The notes under the pieces were generated by a model. It searched no databases, was not told where the DNA came from, and saw only the letters and a list, made by a program, of their open reading frames with translations. From JAAELZ01 sp965223465 (lineage in GTDB: Bacteria > Pseudomonadota > Gammaproteobacteria > Arenicellales > Poriferihabitantaceae), in NCBI GenBank assembly GCA_965223465.1, contig OZ245025.1, positions 2,108,001 to 2,172,000 of the forward strand: a stretch of DNA of 64,000 nt, given 5' to 3'. The first letter of the stretch is position 1. Every line of letters begins with the position of its first letter. This document shows positions 16,645 through 25,317 of this stretch, one piece after another. The position numbers and the translations under genes were made by a program.

Positions 16645-18678
16645 ATGCAAGCTAACCCACTTCTCTCCACCGCACAATTTCCACCGTTTGAGCAGATCAA
16701 TCCGGAGCATATCTTACCAGCACTCGAGCAAGTGTTAGACAACAATCGCGCGGAGATTGAACTGCTATGCAAAACCGATCAATCACCCAGCTGGACAAAC
16801 TTCGTAGAACCGCTGGGAACCCTGGACGAGCGCATTGCGCGTGTCTGGTCACCCGTTTCGCACTTAAACGGCGTAAAGGATTCCGACGCTTTACGCGCGC
16901 AAGTTCAGCAGGCCCTGCCCCTTTTGTCCGCTTATGCTACCGAGCTTGGCCAGAATAAAGCACTTTTTAAGAAATTTAAAAACTTGAAAAGTTCCAAAAA
17001 TTTTGCCTCACTGGATCAAGCGCAACGTAAAACTATCGACAACGAAATACGTGATTTTGTGCTATCTGGCGTCGCGCTTAACGGTAAATCAAAAGCAAGT
17101 TTTAAACAGATCAACGCCAAATTAGCAAAGCTTAGCCATCAATACGAACAAAATGTATTGGATGCCACTGAGGGCTGGACACTGCACATTAAAAATAAGC
17201 AAGAGCTGGCAGGCTTGCCTGAGCAAATCATCGATGCTGCGCAGCAAAATGCCGAGGAGGCCGGACTTGAAGGCTGGCGATTCACCCTACAAGCCCCCTC
17301 CTACGTGCCATTTATGACGTACGCAGATCACCGTCAACTTCGTCAGCAGATGTATGAAGCCTATGTGACCCGAGCGAGTGATCAGGGGCCAAACGCCGGC
17401 CAGTGGGACAATAGCAAAATTATGCGTAAAATTTTGCGCCTGCGTCAACAAAAAGCGGCTTTACTAGGCCTTAATGATTACGCCGAATACTCGCTGAAAA
17501 CCAAAATGGCGCAGAGTGTAGAAGAGGTAGAGGGTTTCTTGCTTGATTTGGCCAAACAAAGTCAACCCGCCGCCCAAAAAGAATGGCAACAGCTGCAGGA
17601 TTATGCCTATCAGCTAGACGGTCTGGAGAAACTAGAGGCCTGGGATACCGCATATTATGCAGAGAAACTGAAACAAAAAACCTTTGCTTTCTCGGACGAA
17701 GATCTGCGTCCCTATTTCCCTTTGAATACTGTATTGGACGGTTTATTTGAGGTTGTTGAACGCGTATTTGGGATGCGTGTCGTGCTCGCGCAGCGCCCAC
17801 AAGTATGGCAGGATGATGTGAAGTTCTTTGCGATTGAAAATGCACAAGGTGAGCATCGTGGCTGGTTTTATCTGGATTTGTATGCACGCAAGGCCAAGCG
17901 TGGCGGCGCCTGGATGGCGGATTGTACCAGCCGGCGCAAGTTTGCGGATCACCTCCAACACCCAGTTGCATTTATGACCTGTAACTTTGCTAAACCGGTG
18001 GGAGACAAGCCGGCCCTGTTACGCCATGATGATGTTGTTACTCTATTCCACGAGTTTGGTCATGGCCTGCACCATATGCTGACTCAGGTTGACGTTGCCA
18101 GCGTTGCGGGCATTAGCGGCGTACCTTGGGATGCGGTTGAATTACCCAGCCAATTTCTGGAAAACTGGTGCTGGCAACGCGAAGCGCTTGATTTCATCTC
18201 GAGGCACTTTGAAAGTAACCAGCCATTGCCGGACGATTTACTGCATAACATGTTGGCCGCCAAAAACTTTCAATCTGCCATGCAAATGTTGCGCCAAATT
18301 GAGTTTGCTTTATTTGATCTGAGGTTGCATAGCGCCAGAACTAAAAAGATTGATATCCAACACATCCTCGATGCGGTACGCGAAGAAGTAGCCGTCATTA
18401 AACCCCCCGTATACAACCGATTCGCGCATGGCTTTTCACATATTTTCAGCGGAGGTTACGCCGCGGGTTATTATAGTTACAAATGGGCGGAGGTACTCTC
18501 TGCTGACGCATTTAGCCGATTTGAAGAAGAAGGCATATTTAACCCGGAAACCGGGCAAGATTTTTTAAAATGTATCCTGGAAAAAGGCGGAAGCGATTCA
18601 CCTATGGTATTATTTGAACGGTTTCGAGGCAGAAAGCCGGATAGTAGCGCTCTGCTGAGGCATTCAGGTTTGATCTAA
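16645..18678 (+). CDS. prlC: oligopeptidase A (M3 family)
   Basis: This 677-residue cytoplasmic zinc metallopeptidase degrades short peptides, including cleaved signal peptides. The zinc motif HEFGHGLHH places ligands at His469 and His473, with the third ligand expected in the ENWCWQ segment. The substrate-binding tyrosines lie in the SGGYAAGYYSYKWAEVL region near the C terminus. The N terminus (NPLLSTAQFPPFEQINPEHI) and overall length agree with PrlC. In E. coli prlC is followed by rsmJ; here it is followed by a DUF4124-glutaredoxin gene, so the context differs. Confidence 0.95.
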   Translation: MQANPLLSTAQFPPFEQINPEHILPALEQVLDNNRAEIELLCKTDQSPSWTNFVEPLGTLDERIARVWSPVSHLNGVKDSDALRAQVQQALPLLSAYATELGQNKALFKKFKNLKSSKNFASLDQAQRKTIDNEIRDFVLSGVALNGKSKASFKQINAKLAKLSHQYEQNVLDATEGWTLHIKNKQELAGLPEQIIDAAQQNAEEAGLEGWRFTLQAPSYVPFMTYADHRQLRQQMYEAYVTRASDQGPNAGQWDNSKIMRKILRLRQQKAALLGLNDYAEYSLKTKMAQSVEEVEGFLLDLAKQSQPAAQKEWQQLQDYAYQLDGLEKLEAWDTAYYAEKLKQKTFAFSDEDLRPYFPLNTVLDGLFEVVERVFGMRVVLAQRPQVWQDDVKFFAIENAQGEHRGWFYLDLYARKAKRGGAWMADCTSRRKFADHLQHPVAFMTCNFAKPVGDKPALLRHDDVVTLFHEFGHGLHHMLTQVDVASVAGISGVPWDAVELPSQFLENWCWQREALDFISRHFESNQPLPDDLLHNMLAAKNFQSAMQMLRQIEFALFDLRLHSARTKKIDIQHILDAVREEVAVIKPPVYNRFAHGFSHIFSGGYAAGYYSYKWAEVLSADAFSRFEEEGIFNPETGQDFLKCILEKGGSDSPMVLFERFRGRKPDSSALLRHSGLI

Positions 18679-18733
18679 TGTTGATCGCGTAACCTCAATG
18701 TGGGGTTAACAATAATATGGAAAATCTATAAAT

Positions 18734-19234
18734 ATGAAATATTCAATCACCAACCGTGCTTTTTTGGGGAGCGCGCTTTTGTTACTGGCGATGATGTCCA
18801 CCAACGCAGCGGAAGTAAAACTGTACAAGTGGGTGGATACCGATGGCAAAATCTCTTATCAGGATAGACCGCCACCCGTGGGTCAGAAGTATGAAGAAAA
18901 GTCCTTTACCGAACAAGGTGCAGACACGAGAAAAGACGCTGAAGTGAAGCGCTCAAAAGCGGCGAGCGCCAACCCGGTTAAACTGTATATCGTGCAGGCT
19001 TGCGAAAGCTGTGGTTTGGTTCAAACTATACTGGATATAAATAAAATTCCCTATGATCAAATCGACATCGAAGCGGATGAAGAGGCGCATAGGGAATTGG
19101 TCAGGGTATCGGGTTCTGCTCGCGTCCCAACCATGACCATAGGGGATGAGATTATCTCCGGATTTGACCGTAACAAAATTGAAGACACTCTAAAAGAACA
19201 GGGTTATCCGGTCGCAAAGCAGGTACTTCAGTAA
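18734..19234 (+). CDS. exported DUF4124-glutaredoxin fusion protein
   Basis: This 166-residue protein has a signal peptide (cleavage likely after STNAA, residue 26). A short DUF4124-type segment follows (KLYKWVDTDGKISYQDRPPP, residues 29-48), then a linker, then a glutaredoxin-like domain from about residue 82. The redox site is CESC (Cys90, Cys93) instead of the usual CPYC or CGFC, and the cis-proline motif is RVPTMTIGDEIISGFD. Export of a glutaredoxin fold is unusual because glutathione-dependent reduction is mainly cytoplasmic, so a periplasmic thiol-disulfide or sensing role is likelier. It stands alone after prlC. The domain calls are by eye. Confidence 0.8.
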   Translation: MKYSITNRAFLGSALLLLAMMSTNAAEVKLYKWVDTDGKISYQDRPPPVGQKYEEKSFTEQGADTRKDAEVKRSKAASANPVKLYIVQACESCGLVQTILDINKIPYDQIDIEADEEAHRELVRVSGSARVPTMTIGDEIISGFDRNKIEDTLKEQGYPVAKQVLQ

Positions 19235-19325
19235 ATTTAATCCGCCCCTCTAATTGGTAAACTATCTACATCATTTGCTCATAACTTAATTCGAATACTA
19301 TCGCACTAAGGAACACCAATTCAAC

Positions 19326-19805
19326 ATGAAAACATCCATTCGTACTTTATTGATCACACTGATACTAACTTTTGGCCTGGTTGCCTGCGATGATGACTCT
19401 AGTATTTCAGAAAGTGATGGGGGCTCACTTACGGGTGATGGGGGTGCGCGCTCGGCACAATATGCTGGCACCTATAGCGGAAATATGTATGTTAAATACA
19501 GTGGTAAAGATGTAAATGGTGATGACAATCTTCCCACTACCGTGAAAATCAACACCAATGGAACAGTTTCTCTGACCACCAAAGGCGAGACTGTTAATGG
19601 CGTAATAAATGCGAATAAACTTGAAATCGGTCTTAAGATAAAACGCACTGAAGATGGCGTAAAATGTTCCGGGGATGCCGTGGTTGCCGCAACCGTTCAG
19701 GGAAGAAATTTATCCGGCCCAGTGAAAGGAGATGCTGAGTGTAAGCTTCTTACCTTTAAGCGCACCGCCGACCTAAGTGGCTCAATCACTGCCACCAAAC
19801 GTTAA
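19326..19805 (+). CDS. small lipoprotein of unknown function
   Basis: This 159-residue protein has a lipoprotein signal: hydrophobic LLITLILTFG and lipobox LVAC with Cys21 as the lipidated residue. Asp22 directly after the cysteine is the classic inner-membrane retention signal in enterobacteria, so it may stay on the inner membrane. The mature part starts with a flexible acidic/glycine stretch, then beta-rich sequence (YAGTYSGNMYVKYSGKD, GETVNGVINANKLEIGLKI) with two cysteines (KCSGD, ECKLL) that could pair. I do not recognise a family. No operon partner is evident: the next gene is convergent. Confidence 0.72.
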   Translation: MKTSIRTLLITLILTFGLVACDDDSSISESDGGSLTGDGGARSAQYAGTYSGNMYVKYSGKDVNGDDNLPTTVKINTNGTVSLTTKGETVNGVINANKLEIGLKIKRTEDGVKCSGDAVVAATVQGRNLSGPVKGDAECKLLTFKRTADLSGSITATKR

Positions 19806-19848
19806 ATGTTTAAATCGGTATAAGCGAAAGCAAACGGAATCGATCTAC

Positions 19849-20874
19849 TCAGTTTTCCGCTAGCGCTCGGATTACTACGCTCTTTACTTCGGAAACCGGG
19901 ATTTGCTGCAGGCAAGCCCTGGTACAATAGGGCTTATCACAACGCTGACAACCATCCGGTCTTAATACCTGGCTGGTTTTCGAACGCGGCCCGGTTTTAC
20001 GCTCATCGGTTGGACCAAATAAAGCGACTAAAGGCGTACCGACTGCGGTGGCGAGATGCATGGGAAAGCTATCTCCACTAATCACCACGCCGGCATGCGT
20101 CATAAGTTGCGCCAGCTCGGCTAGACTTAGCTTTCCTGCCAAATTGATGATACGCTCATCCGAACCTGATGATTGCAATGCGTGTTCGATCGCTGGCCGG
20201 TCGGTTGTCGTACCGGTGATCAATACAAAATGCTGGCGACTTAATTGGTGCGCTGTCTGGATAAAATTCTCCAGTGGCCAGTTTTTGGATTCCCAGCGGG
20301 TAAATGGACTGATCACCACGAATTTTTGTTGATCAGAATCTGCCAATAAACCATCCTGACCACATTCACCCAACTTTACTTGCAATTGCTGAGCAATATC
20401 TTCAGATAACGAAATCTCCATGGTTGTATCAACCACAGAAATATTCGCCTCGGCCAGCACTTGAGTCATCTCATCGATAGCATGCAGCTGCTTGTTACGA
20501 AACCCGCCCAAGCCCAACCAACGTCCTTTGACGTATTTCTTTTTTGCTTTAGCGAAATACAAAAATATAACGGATCGCAATAAGCCCTGCAGATCAAATG
20601 CAAGATCGTATTGGCGCCGATTGACTTCCGCTTGTGTTTGCCTCAACAAGGCAATGAGAGCACGCGGGGAACCTACGCCAATTCGCTTAAATTCTACATA
20701 ATCGAATAGAACCAGACGGTCTATATGAGGATTATTTGCGTAAAGCTCTGCGCTCCCTGCGGCGGTCAAAACGGTTAAATGCGCGCTTGGGTATTGCTGC
20801 TTAATTGCGCGTATGTGGGGCGTTGCGTGCAACACATCACCCAATGAAGTTTGCTTAATCAGTAATATATTCAT
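19849..20874 (-). CDS. glycosyltransferase family 9 (heptosyltransferase-like)
   Basis: This 341-residue cytoplasmic enzyme has the GT9 / ADP-heptose LPS heptosyltransferase pattern: N-terminal LLIKQTSLGDVLHATPHIRA, the DLAFDLQGLLRS block, and the C-terminal nucleotide-sugar site SGDSFPMHLATAVGTPLVALFGPTDERKTGP (residues about 267-297). It should add a heptose to the lipid A-inner core. Which transferase it is (WaaC, WaaF, WaaQ or other) cannot be decided by eye. A cysteine cluster (CQRCDKPYC) lies near the C terminus. Its ATG overlaps the stop of the lipid A acyltransferase gene, which supports a shared LPS role. Confidence 0.87.
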   Translation of the reverse strand: MNILLIKQTSLGDVLHATPHIRAIKQQYPSAHLTVLTAAGSAELYANNPHIDRLVLFDYVEFKRIGVGSPRALIALLRQTQAEVNRRQYDLAFDLQGLLRSVIFLYFAKAKKKYVKGRWLGLGGFRNKQLHAIDEMTQVLAEANISVVDTTMEISLSEDIAQQLQVKLGECGQDGLLADSDQQKFVVISPFTRWESKNWPLENFIQTAHQLSRQHFVLITGTTTDRPAIEHALQSSGSDERIINLAGKLSLAELAQLMTHAGVVISGDSFPMHLATAVGTPLVALFGPTDERKTGPRSKTSQVLRPDGCQRCDKPYCTRACLQQIPVSEVKSVVIRALAEN

Positions 20875-21818
20875 TTGGGCAAATAAGGTGATGGCTGGCC
20901 ATCGGGTCGCGTTTTAAACCACTGTAGCGTCCACATATACTGGGCGGGTGCAAGCGAGATACATTTTTCAACCACTTCATTCACGCGCCTTGCGTCCGCT
21001 TGAGCATCCTCACTTGGAAAGTTCTCAAGCGGTGCGTCAAAGACGGCTTGATAGTGCCCGTCTTCACGCATCACCGGATAGATCGGCACCACCTTGGCTT
21101 GCGCCATTTTTGCCATCGTAGATAGAGTGGTTAGGGTTGAAGTAGCTTGGCCAAAAAAAGGGGCAAAGACCGTCAATTTACTATCACCAAAATCTTCATC
21201 GGGTAGATAGTAACAAGCAAAATTATTCCTCGTTGCACGAATCAAGGGCCGTAACCCTTGATCACGCATAATCACTCGCGTGGGTGGAAAACGGGTTCTG
21301 CCCTTCCAAAGCTGCCAGTTAAAGAGCGCGTTGCGCTGCGCCTTCATCATAGATATTGCAGGATGCAGACTAGACGCATACGTCGCCGAGCAATCCAATC
21401 CAACCATATGCGGGAGCAATAAAATCACATTGTGATTATTAACCGTATCAAGATATTGTTCTTGATTGTCAAAATGGATTAATTTAGATAAGCGCTTTTC
21501 TGGGGCCCACCAGATTAAGCCCAAATCGAGTATGCTACGCCCGTAATACCGAAAATGATCGTTGGCAAGTTGTTCTCGCTCATAATCGCCAAGATCGGGA
21601 AAACAAATACCCAGGTTTATCCGTACGATACGCGACCGTTTTTTATTTAGCCTTTGATAAAGCCAGCCAAGACCGTCTCCCAGTTTATTGGCGAACCCGC
21701 GCGGCAGCCTTGAAATTAACCAAATAAACCCGAAAAATAGCCATGTTGCCCAGTATTTAGGCGCAAGAAACGCGGTTTTAAAGCCGATGGATTGATCGGT
21801 AACAGAACCAGATGGCAT
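20871..21818 (-). CDS. lipid A biosynthesis acyltransferase (LpxL/HtrB family)
   Basis: This inner-membrane acyltransferase should add a secondary fatty acyl chain to Kdo-lipid A. With the ATG at 21816-21818 it has 315 residues, normal for LpxL/LpxM. The frame continues upstream only through a TTG close to def, so the ATG is preferred. A hydrophobic N-terminal anchor (YWATWLFFGFIWLISRL) is followed by the HX4D catalytic motif HMVGLD (His137, Asp142 from this start) and by ALFNWQLWKGRTRFPPTRVI. The last four bases overlap the GT9 start. LpxL, LpxM and LpxP cannot be told apart here. It diverges from def. Confidence 0.88.
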   Translation of the reverse strand: MPSGSVTDQSIGFKTAFLAPKYWATWLFFGFIWLISRLPRGFANKLGDGLGWLYQRLNKKRSRIVRINLGICFPDLGDYEREQLANDHFRYYGRSILDLGLIWWAPEKRLSKLIHFDNQEQYLDTVNNHNVILLLPHMVGLDCSATYASSLHPAISMMKAQRNALFNWQLWKGRTRFPPTRVIMRDQGLRPLIRATRNNFACYYLPDEDFGDSKLTVFAPFFGQATSTLTTLSTMAKMAQAKVVPIYPVMREDGHYQAVFDAPLENFPSEDAQADARRVNEVVEKCISLAPAQYMWTLQWFKTRPDGQPSPYLPK

Positions 21819-21881
21819 GGATGAGAGATTAATTTTTATCCGCTTAATGATACAATCAATTATCCGAGAAAATCGCAAAAA

Positions 21882-22388
21882 ATGGCCAAGCTTGAAATTT
21901 TAACCTACCCTGACAAGCGCTTACGTCAAGTTGCAAAACCGGTAACGGTTTTTGATGAAGCCTTGAACACACTTACGCAAAACATGGCTGAAACCATGTA
22001 CGCAGCACCGGGAATTGGCTTGGCCGCCATTCAGGTAAATGTTGCCAAACGCGTCGTGGTTATTGATATCTCAGAAAACAGAAATGATTTGCTGGTATTA
22101 GTTAACCCGGAGATAGTTTGTCAGCAAGGCAGTGTCTCAACCCAGGAAGGGTGTTTGTCGGTGCCGGAAATATATGCCGATATTGAGCGGGCAGAGAAAA
22201 TTACTCTGCGTGCGCAGGATATCAAAGGCAAGCCCTTTGAAATGGAGGCAGATGAGTTGCTTGCTGTTTGCATACAACACGAAATAGATCATCTAAACGG
22301 CAAAGTTTTCGTCGATTATTTGTCGCGTCTAAAACAGGATAGAATCCGCAAAAAACTGTTGAAGGAAGCGCGTCTAGCGACTGCCTAA
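21882..22388 (+). CDS. def: peptide deformylase
   Basis: This 168-residue metalloenzyme removes the formyl group from the N-terminal methionine of new proteins. All three family motifs are intact: GIGLAAIQV (44-52), EGCLSVP with Cys91 as metal ligand, and QHEIDHLNG with His133 and His137 as ligands and Glu134 as catalytic residue. It begins a plus-strand set def-fmt-rsmB with a 14-bp gap to fmt, the standard bacterial order. The ATG lies in the short divergent region with the lipid A acyltransferase. Confidence 0.97.
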   Translation: MAKLEILTYPDKRLRQVAKPVTVFDEALNTLTQNMAETMYAAPGIGLAAIQVNVAKRVVVIDISENRNDLLVLVNPEIVCQQGSVSTQEGCLSVPEIYADIERAEKITLRAQDIKGKPFEMEADELLAVCIQHEIDHLNGKVFVDYLSRLKQDRIRKKLLKEARLATA

Positions 22389-22402
22389 ACCCATCACCCT
22401 CC

Positions 22403-23344
22403 ATGAGCAAAGCTAGAATCGTTTTTGCGGGTACGCCCGAGTTTTCTGTCCCGTGCTTGCATGTATTACTAGAATCTGAGGTAAAGCTTGTCGGGGTTTA
22501 TACCCAGCCGGACCGTCGCGCGGGTAGAGGAAAAAAATTACAATACAGCCCGGTTAAGCAATGCGCAATCAAAGCAGGGGTTGAGGTATTTCAGCCCGAC
22601 TCCTTTAAGCCGGCTGATGAACGTCAAACTCTCGCTGCATTGAAGCCCGATTTAATGATCGTGGTGGCCTACGGTTTGATTTTGCCATCAACTGTACTGG
22701 CGATTCCCAAGCTGGGTTGTGTCAATGTTCATGCCTCTTTATTACCCCGTTGGCGTGGTGCGGCACCCATCCAGCGATCGATTGCTGCAGGTGACCAACA
22801 AACCGGCGTTTGCCTGATGCAAATGGATGAAGGACTTGATACTGGGCCGGTATTCGCCTGTTATAAGCACACCATCTCACCCGTGGAAACGGGTGGAAGC
22901 CTGCATGATGCGCTGTCAACCCTGGGGGCAAAATTATTACGCAACAATCTTGGCGACATTCTAAACGGACGGATCAAGCCCGTTACCCAGGCAACAACTG
23001 GGGTGAGTTATGCGCATAAGCTGAGCAAAACCGACGCGCAACTAGATTGGCAGAAAGGCGCCACCCAACTGGCAAATAAAATCCGTGCGTTTACACCCTG
23101 GCCGGTCGTCACCACAAAAATTAACCATCAAACCATTCGAATCCACCAGGCGAACGCTTTGCAGGTAAACCATCCTCATGTTCAGCCAGGACAAATCATA
23201 AAAGCCTCTGCTCAGGGGATTCAGGTTCAGACCGTCAATGGCGTGTTAAATATGACTGAACTACAAAAGCCCGGTGGTAAGAAACTAAGCGCTGGGGCTT
23301 TTTTAAATGGTTACAAATTAACGCCAGGGCACCGATTTGAGTAA
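22403..23344 (+). CDS. fmt: methionyl-tRNA formyltransferase
   Basis: This 313-residue cytoplasmic enzyme formylates initiator Met-tRNA using 10-formyltetrahydrofolate. The N-terminal Rossmann-like domain has FAGTPEFSVPCL, the catalytic HASLLPRWRGAAPIQRS block and the MDEGLDTGPV segment carrying the catalytic Asp. The C-terminal tRNA-binding domain includes IRAFTPWP. Its product's formyl group is later removed by the product of the neighbouring def. The stop overlaps the rsmB start by eight bases. Confidence 0.97.
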   Translation: MSKARIVFAGTPEFSVPCLHVLLESEVKLVGVYTQPDRRAGRGKKLQYSPVKQCAIKAGVEVFQPDSFKPADERQTLAALKPDLMIVVAYGLILPSTVLAIPKLGCVNVHASLLPRWRGAAPIQRSIAAGDQQTGVCLMQMDEGLDTGPVFACYKHTISPVETGGSLHDALSTLGAKLLRNNLGDILNGRIKPVTQATTGVSYAHKLSKTDAQLDWQKGATQLANKIRAFTPWPVVTTKINHQTIRIHQANALQVNHPHVQPGQIIKASAQGIQVQTVNGVLNMTELQKPGGKKLSAGAFLNGYKLTPGHRFE

Positions 23345-24632
23345 TGCGCGCCAAGCCGCCGCGATGGTAGTACATGCGGTTGCTGAAAATGGGGAATCAT
23401 TAGATGCCGCACTCGCGCACCATAGCATCTCACTGCAGGCAAATGAAGCAGCGCTATGCCAAGAAATTGCATACGGTGGTGTACGCTGGTATTTAGCTTA
23501 TTCAGCCTATCTGGATAAACAACTTAAAAAACCTTTCAAAGCTAAAGACTCAATTATAAGCGCGATATTGGTAACAGCACTATATCAGCTTGATTTCACT
23601 CGCCAAGCACCGCATGCGGTCGTACACGAAGCAGTGGACTTAACGGGAAAATTAAATCGCGAGTGGGCGGCGGGCGTGGTCAATGCCATTTTACGCAAAT
23701 ATATGCGCGAACAAGCTACGCGGCCCCAGACCAAACAATCAAAGTGGTATCAGCAGAGTTTTCCAGATTGGTTGTACAATGAAATATTAAAGGACTGGCC
23801 CGAATACATCGAACGAATTATCAGCGCCGCTCAAACCAAACCTCCCATGACGTTACGGGTTAATACCAAATGCCAATCTCGAAAAGATTATCTCGAAATA
23901 CTGGCAAATACAGGTATTGAGGCAGCCCCCTGCGTGGATAGCCCCGTCGGCATTGAACTCAACACCCCAACGACGGTAAGCAATTTACCAGGCTTTGATG
24001 TGGGTTGGGTTAGCATCCAAGATGAGTCGGCTCAGTTGGCCGTAACGATGCTCGATTTGGCACCCGGACAAAATGTATTGGATGCCTGTGCTGCACCCGG
24101 AGGTAAAAGTATGCACATACTCGAGCACGTAACGAAGTTGAAACAGCTAACGGTGTTGGACTTTCCTAAACGGATGCAACCCCTGAGACAAAATTTTTCT
24201 AGAGCAGGGCTTATCGCGAATATAGTTGAAGGAGACTTGCGAGAACCAGATAAGTGGTGGGATGGTGAGCTTTATGACCGCATACTATTAGATGCTCCGT
24301 GTACCGGCGCTGGCGTGATCCGCCGACATCCTGATATAAAACTTCGCCGTCAGGCAGAAAATGTTTTACAATTTGCTGTCAATCAACAACATTTTTTGGC
24401 AAACGCCCTGGATATGCTAAAACCAGGAGGGAAGTTGCTTTATACCACCTGTTCTATACTAAAAGCCGAAAACGAGCACTGCGTAGCCCAGTTTGTCGCA
24501 AAAGCAGCGGGCGTGTATGCACTTTTGCTACCCGAAAATCTGGGTATCCGCACCCCACATGGTAGTCAGCGCCTACCCGGTGTACATTCTGGAGATGGTT
24601 TTTACTACGCCCTGCTCCAAAAAACGAACTAA
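23337..24632 (+). CDS. rsmB: 16S rRNA (cytosine(967)-C5)-methyltransferase RsmB
   Basis: This 431-residue enzyme methylates C967 of 16S rRNA. The N-terminal NusB-like RNA-binding domain (residues about 1-145) is followed by the NOL1/NOP2/Sun methyltransferase domain with SAM motif LDACAAPGGKS, the catalytic cysteine regions LDAPCTGAGVIRRHPD and LLYTTCSILKAENE, and GDGFYYALL at the end. The start is a TTG inside the end of fmt, giving an 8-bp overlap; the nearby ATG at 23344 is out of frame. Translation is therefore coupled to fmt. The gene is intact and complete. Confidence 0.95.
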   Translation: MSNARQAAAMVVHAVAENGESLDAALAHHSISLQANEAALCQEIAYGGVRWYLAYSAYLDKQLKKPFKAKDSIISAILVTALYQLDFTRQAPHAVVHEAVDLTGKLNREWAAGVVNAILRKYMREQATRPQTKQSKWYQQSFPDWLYNEILKDWPEYIERIISAAQTKPPMTLRVNTKCQSRKDYLEILANTGIEAAPCVDSPVGIELNTPTTVSNLPGFDVGWVSIQDESAQLAVTMLDLAPGQNVLDACAAPGGKSMHILEHVTKLKQLTVLDFPKRMQPLRQNFSRAGLIANIVEGDLREPDKWWDGELYDRILLDAPCTGAGVIRRHPDIKLRRQAENVLQFAVNQQHFLANALDMLKPGGKLLYTTCSILKAENEHCVAQFVAKAAGVYALLLPENLGIRTPHGSQRLPGVHSGDGFYYALLQKTN

Positions 24633-24637
24633 ATAAA

Positions 24638-25219
24638 ATGCGATACCGTAAACAACCCCAGCATAGGCTCAACAGGCTTTGGTTTGCTTTACTGTTTATC
24701 GTATTATTGCCGTTTAATGTACAAGCAGATAAGTTTTCGATTCGCCAGGCACAGGCAAACTTTGATAAAACCTCACTGTCTGTTGATGCGACCTTTGATT
24801 TACAGCTCAAAGCCTCGGTTGAAGAAGCCTTACACAACGGTGTAGGCATTAATCTCGTTATCCATTTGGATTTATATAAAAACCGCCGCTATGTATGGGA
24901 TGAACGTATTGCCAGATGGGCCTTTGTACAGAGTATAAGCTATCACGCCTTAACGAATCGTTATGTGCTGAGCAGTTCAGATTCCAATGACCTGCAGTCC
25001 TTTTCCTCTCTTACTGATTTGTTTAATTCGATTGCGTCGTTCAATTTTCAGTCTGATATTCTCAGCGATACGCTTCCTAGCAGCAAGCAGGGTTATAAAC
25101 TAAGACTGGAAATCGCGCTGGATAAGACCGCATTACCTGCGCCTCTAAGAATCATGTCATATATTTTACCTACCTGGAGACAAAAAAGTGACGTATACGA
25201 GTGGTTTATAGACAATTGA
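24638..25219 (+). CDS. DUF4390 domain protein
   Basis: This 193-residue protein has an N-terminal signal peptide or anchor (RLWFALLFIVLLPFNVQA, cleavage likely after residue 30). The rest matches the DUF4390 pattern: a beta-rich opening with ATFDLQLKASVEEALHNGVGI, then LYKNRRYVWDERIARW and a C-terminal LPTWRQKSDVYEW. Its function is unknown. In many beta- and gammaproteobacteria a DUF4390 gene sits between rsmB and ntrY, exactly as here (5 bp after rsmB, 98 bp before ntrY), which suggests a conserved but undefined link with that two-component system. Confidence 0.85.
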   Translation: MRYRKQPQHRLNRLWFALLFIVLLPFNVQADKFSIRQAQANFDKTSLSVDATFDLQLKASVEEALHNGVGINLVIHLDLYKNRRYVWDERIARWAFVQSISYHALTNRYVLSSSDSNDLQSFSSLTDLFNSIASFNFQSDILSDTLPSSKQGYKLRLEIALDKTALPAPLRIMSYILPTWRQKSDVYEWFIDN

Positions 25220-25317
25220 CCCTTCTCACTACAGCGCAAAAATCGTGCATCAAACGTATTACCAGGTAACGCTTGAGTTGTGATCATCCTGCTCGCTAAC
25301 ACTGGCATGACTCGCTA

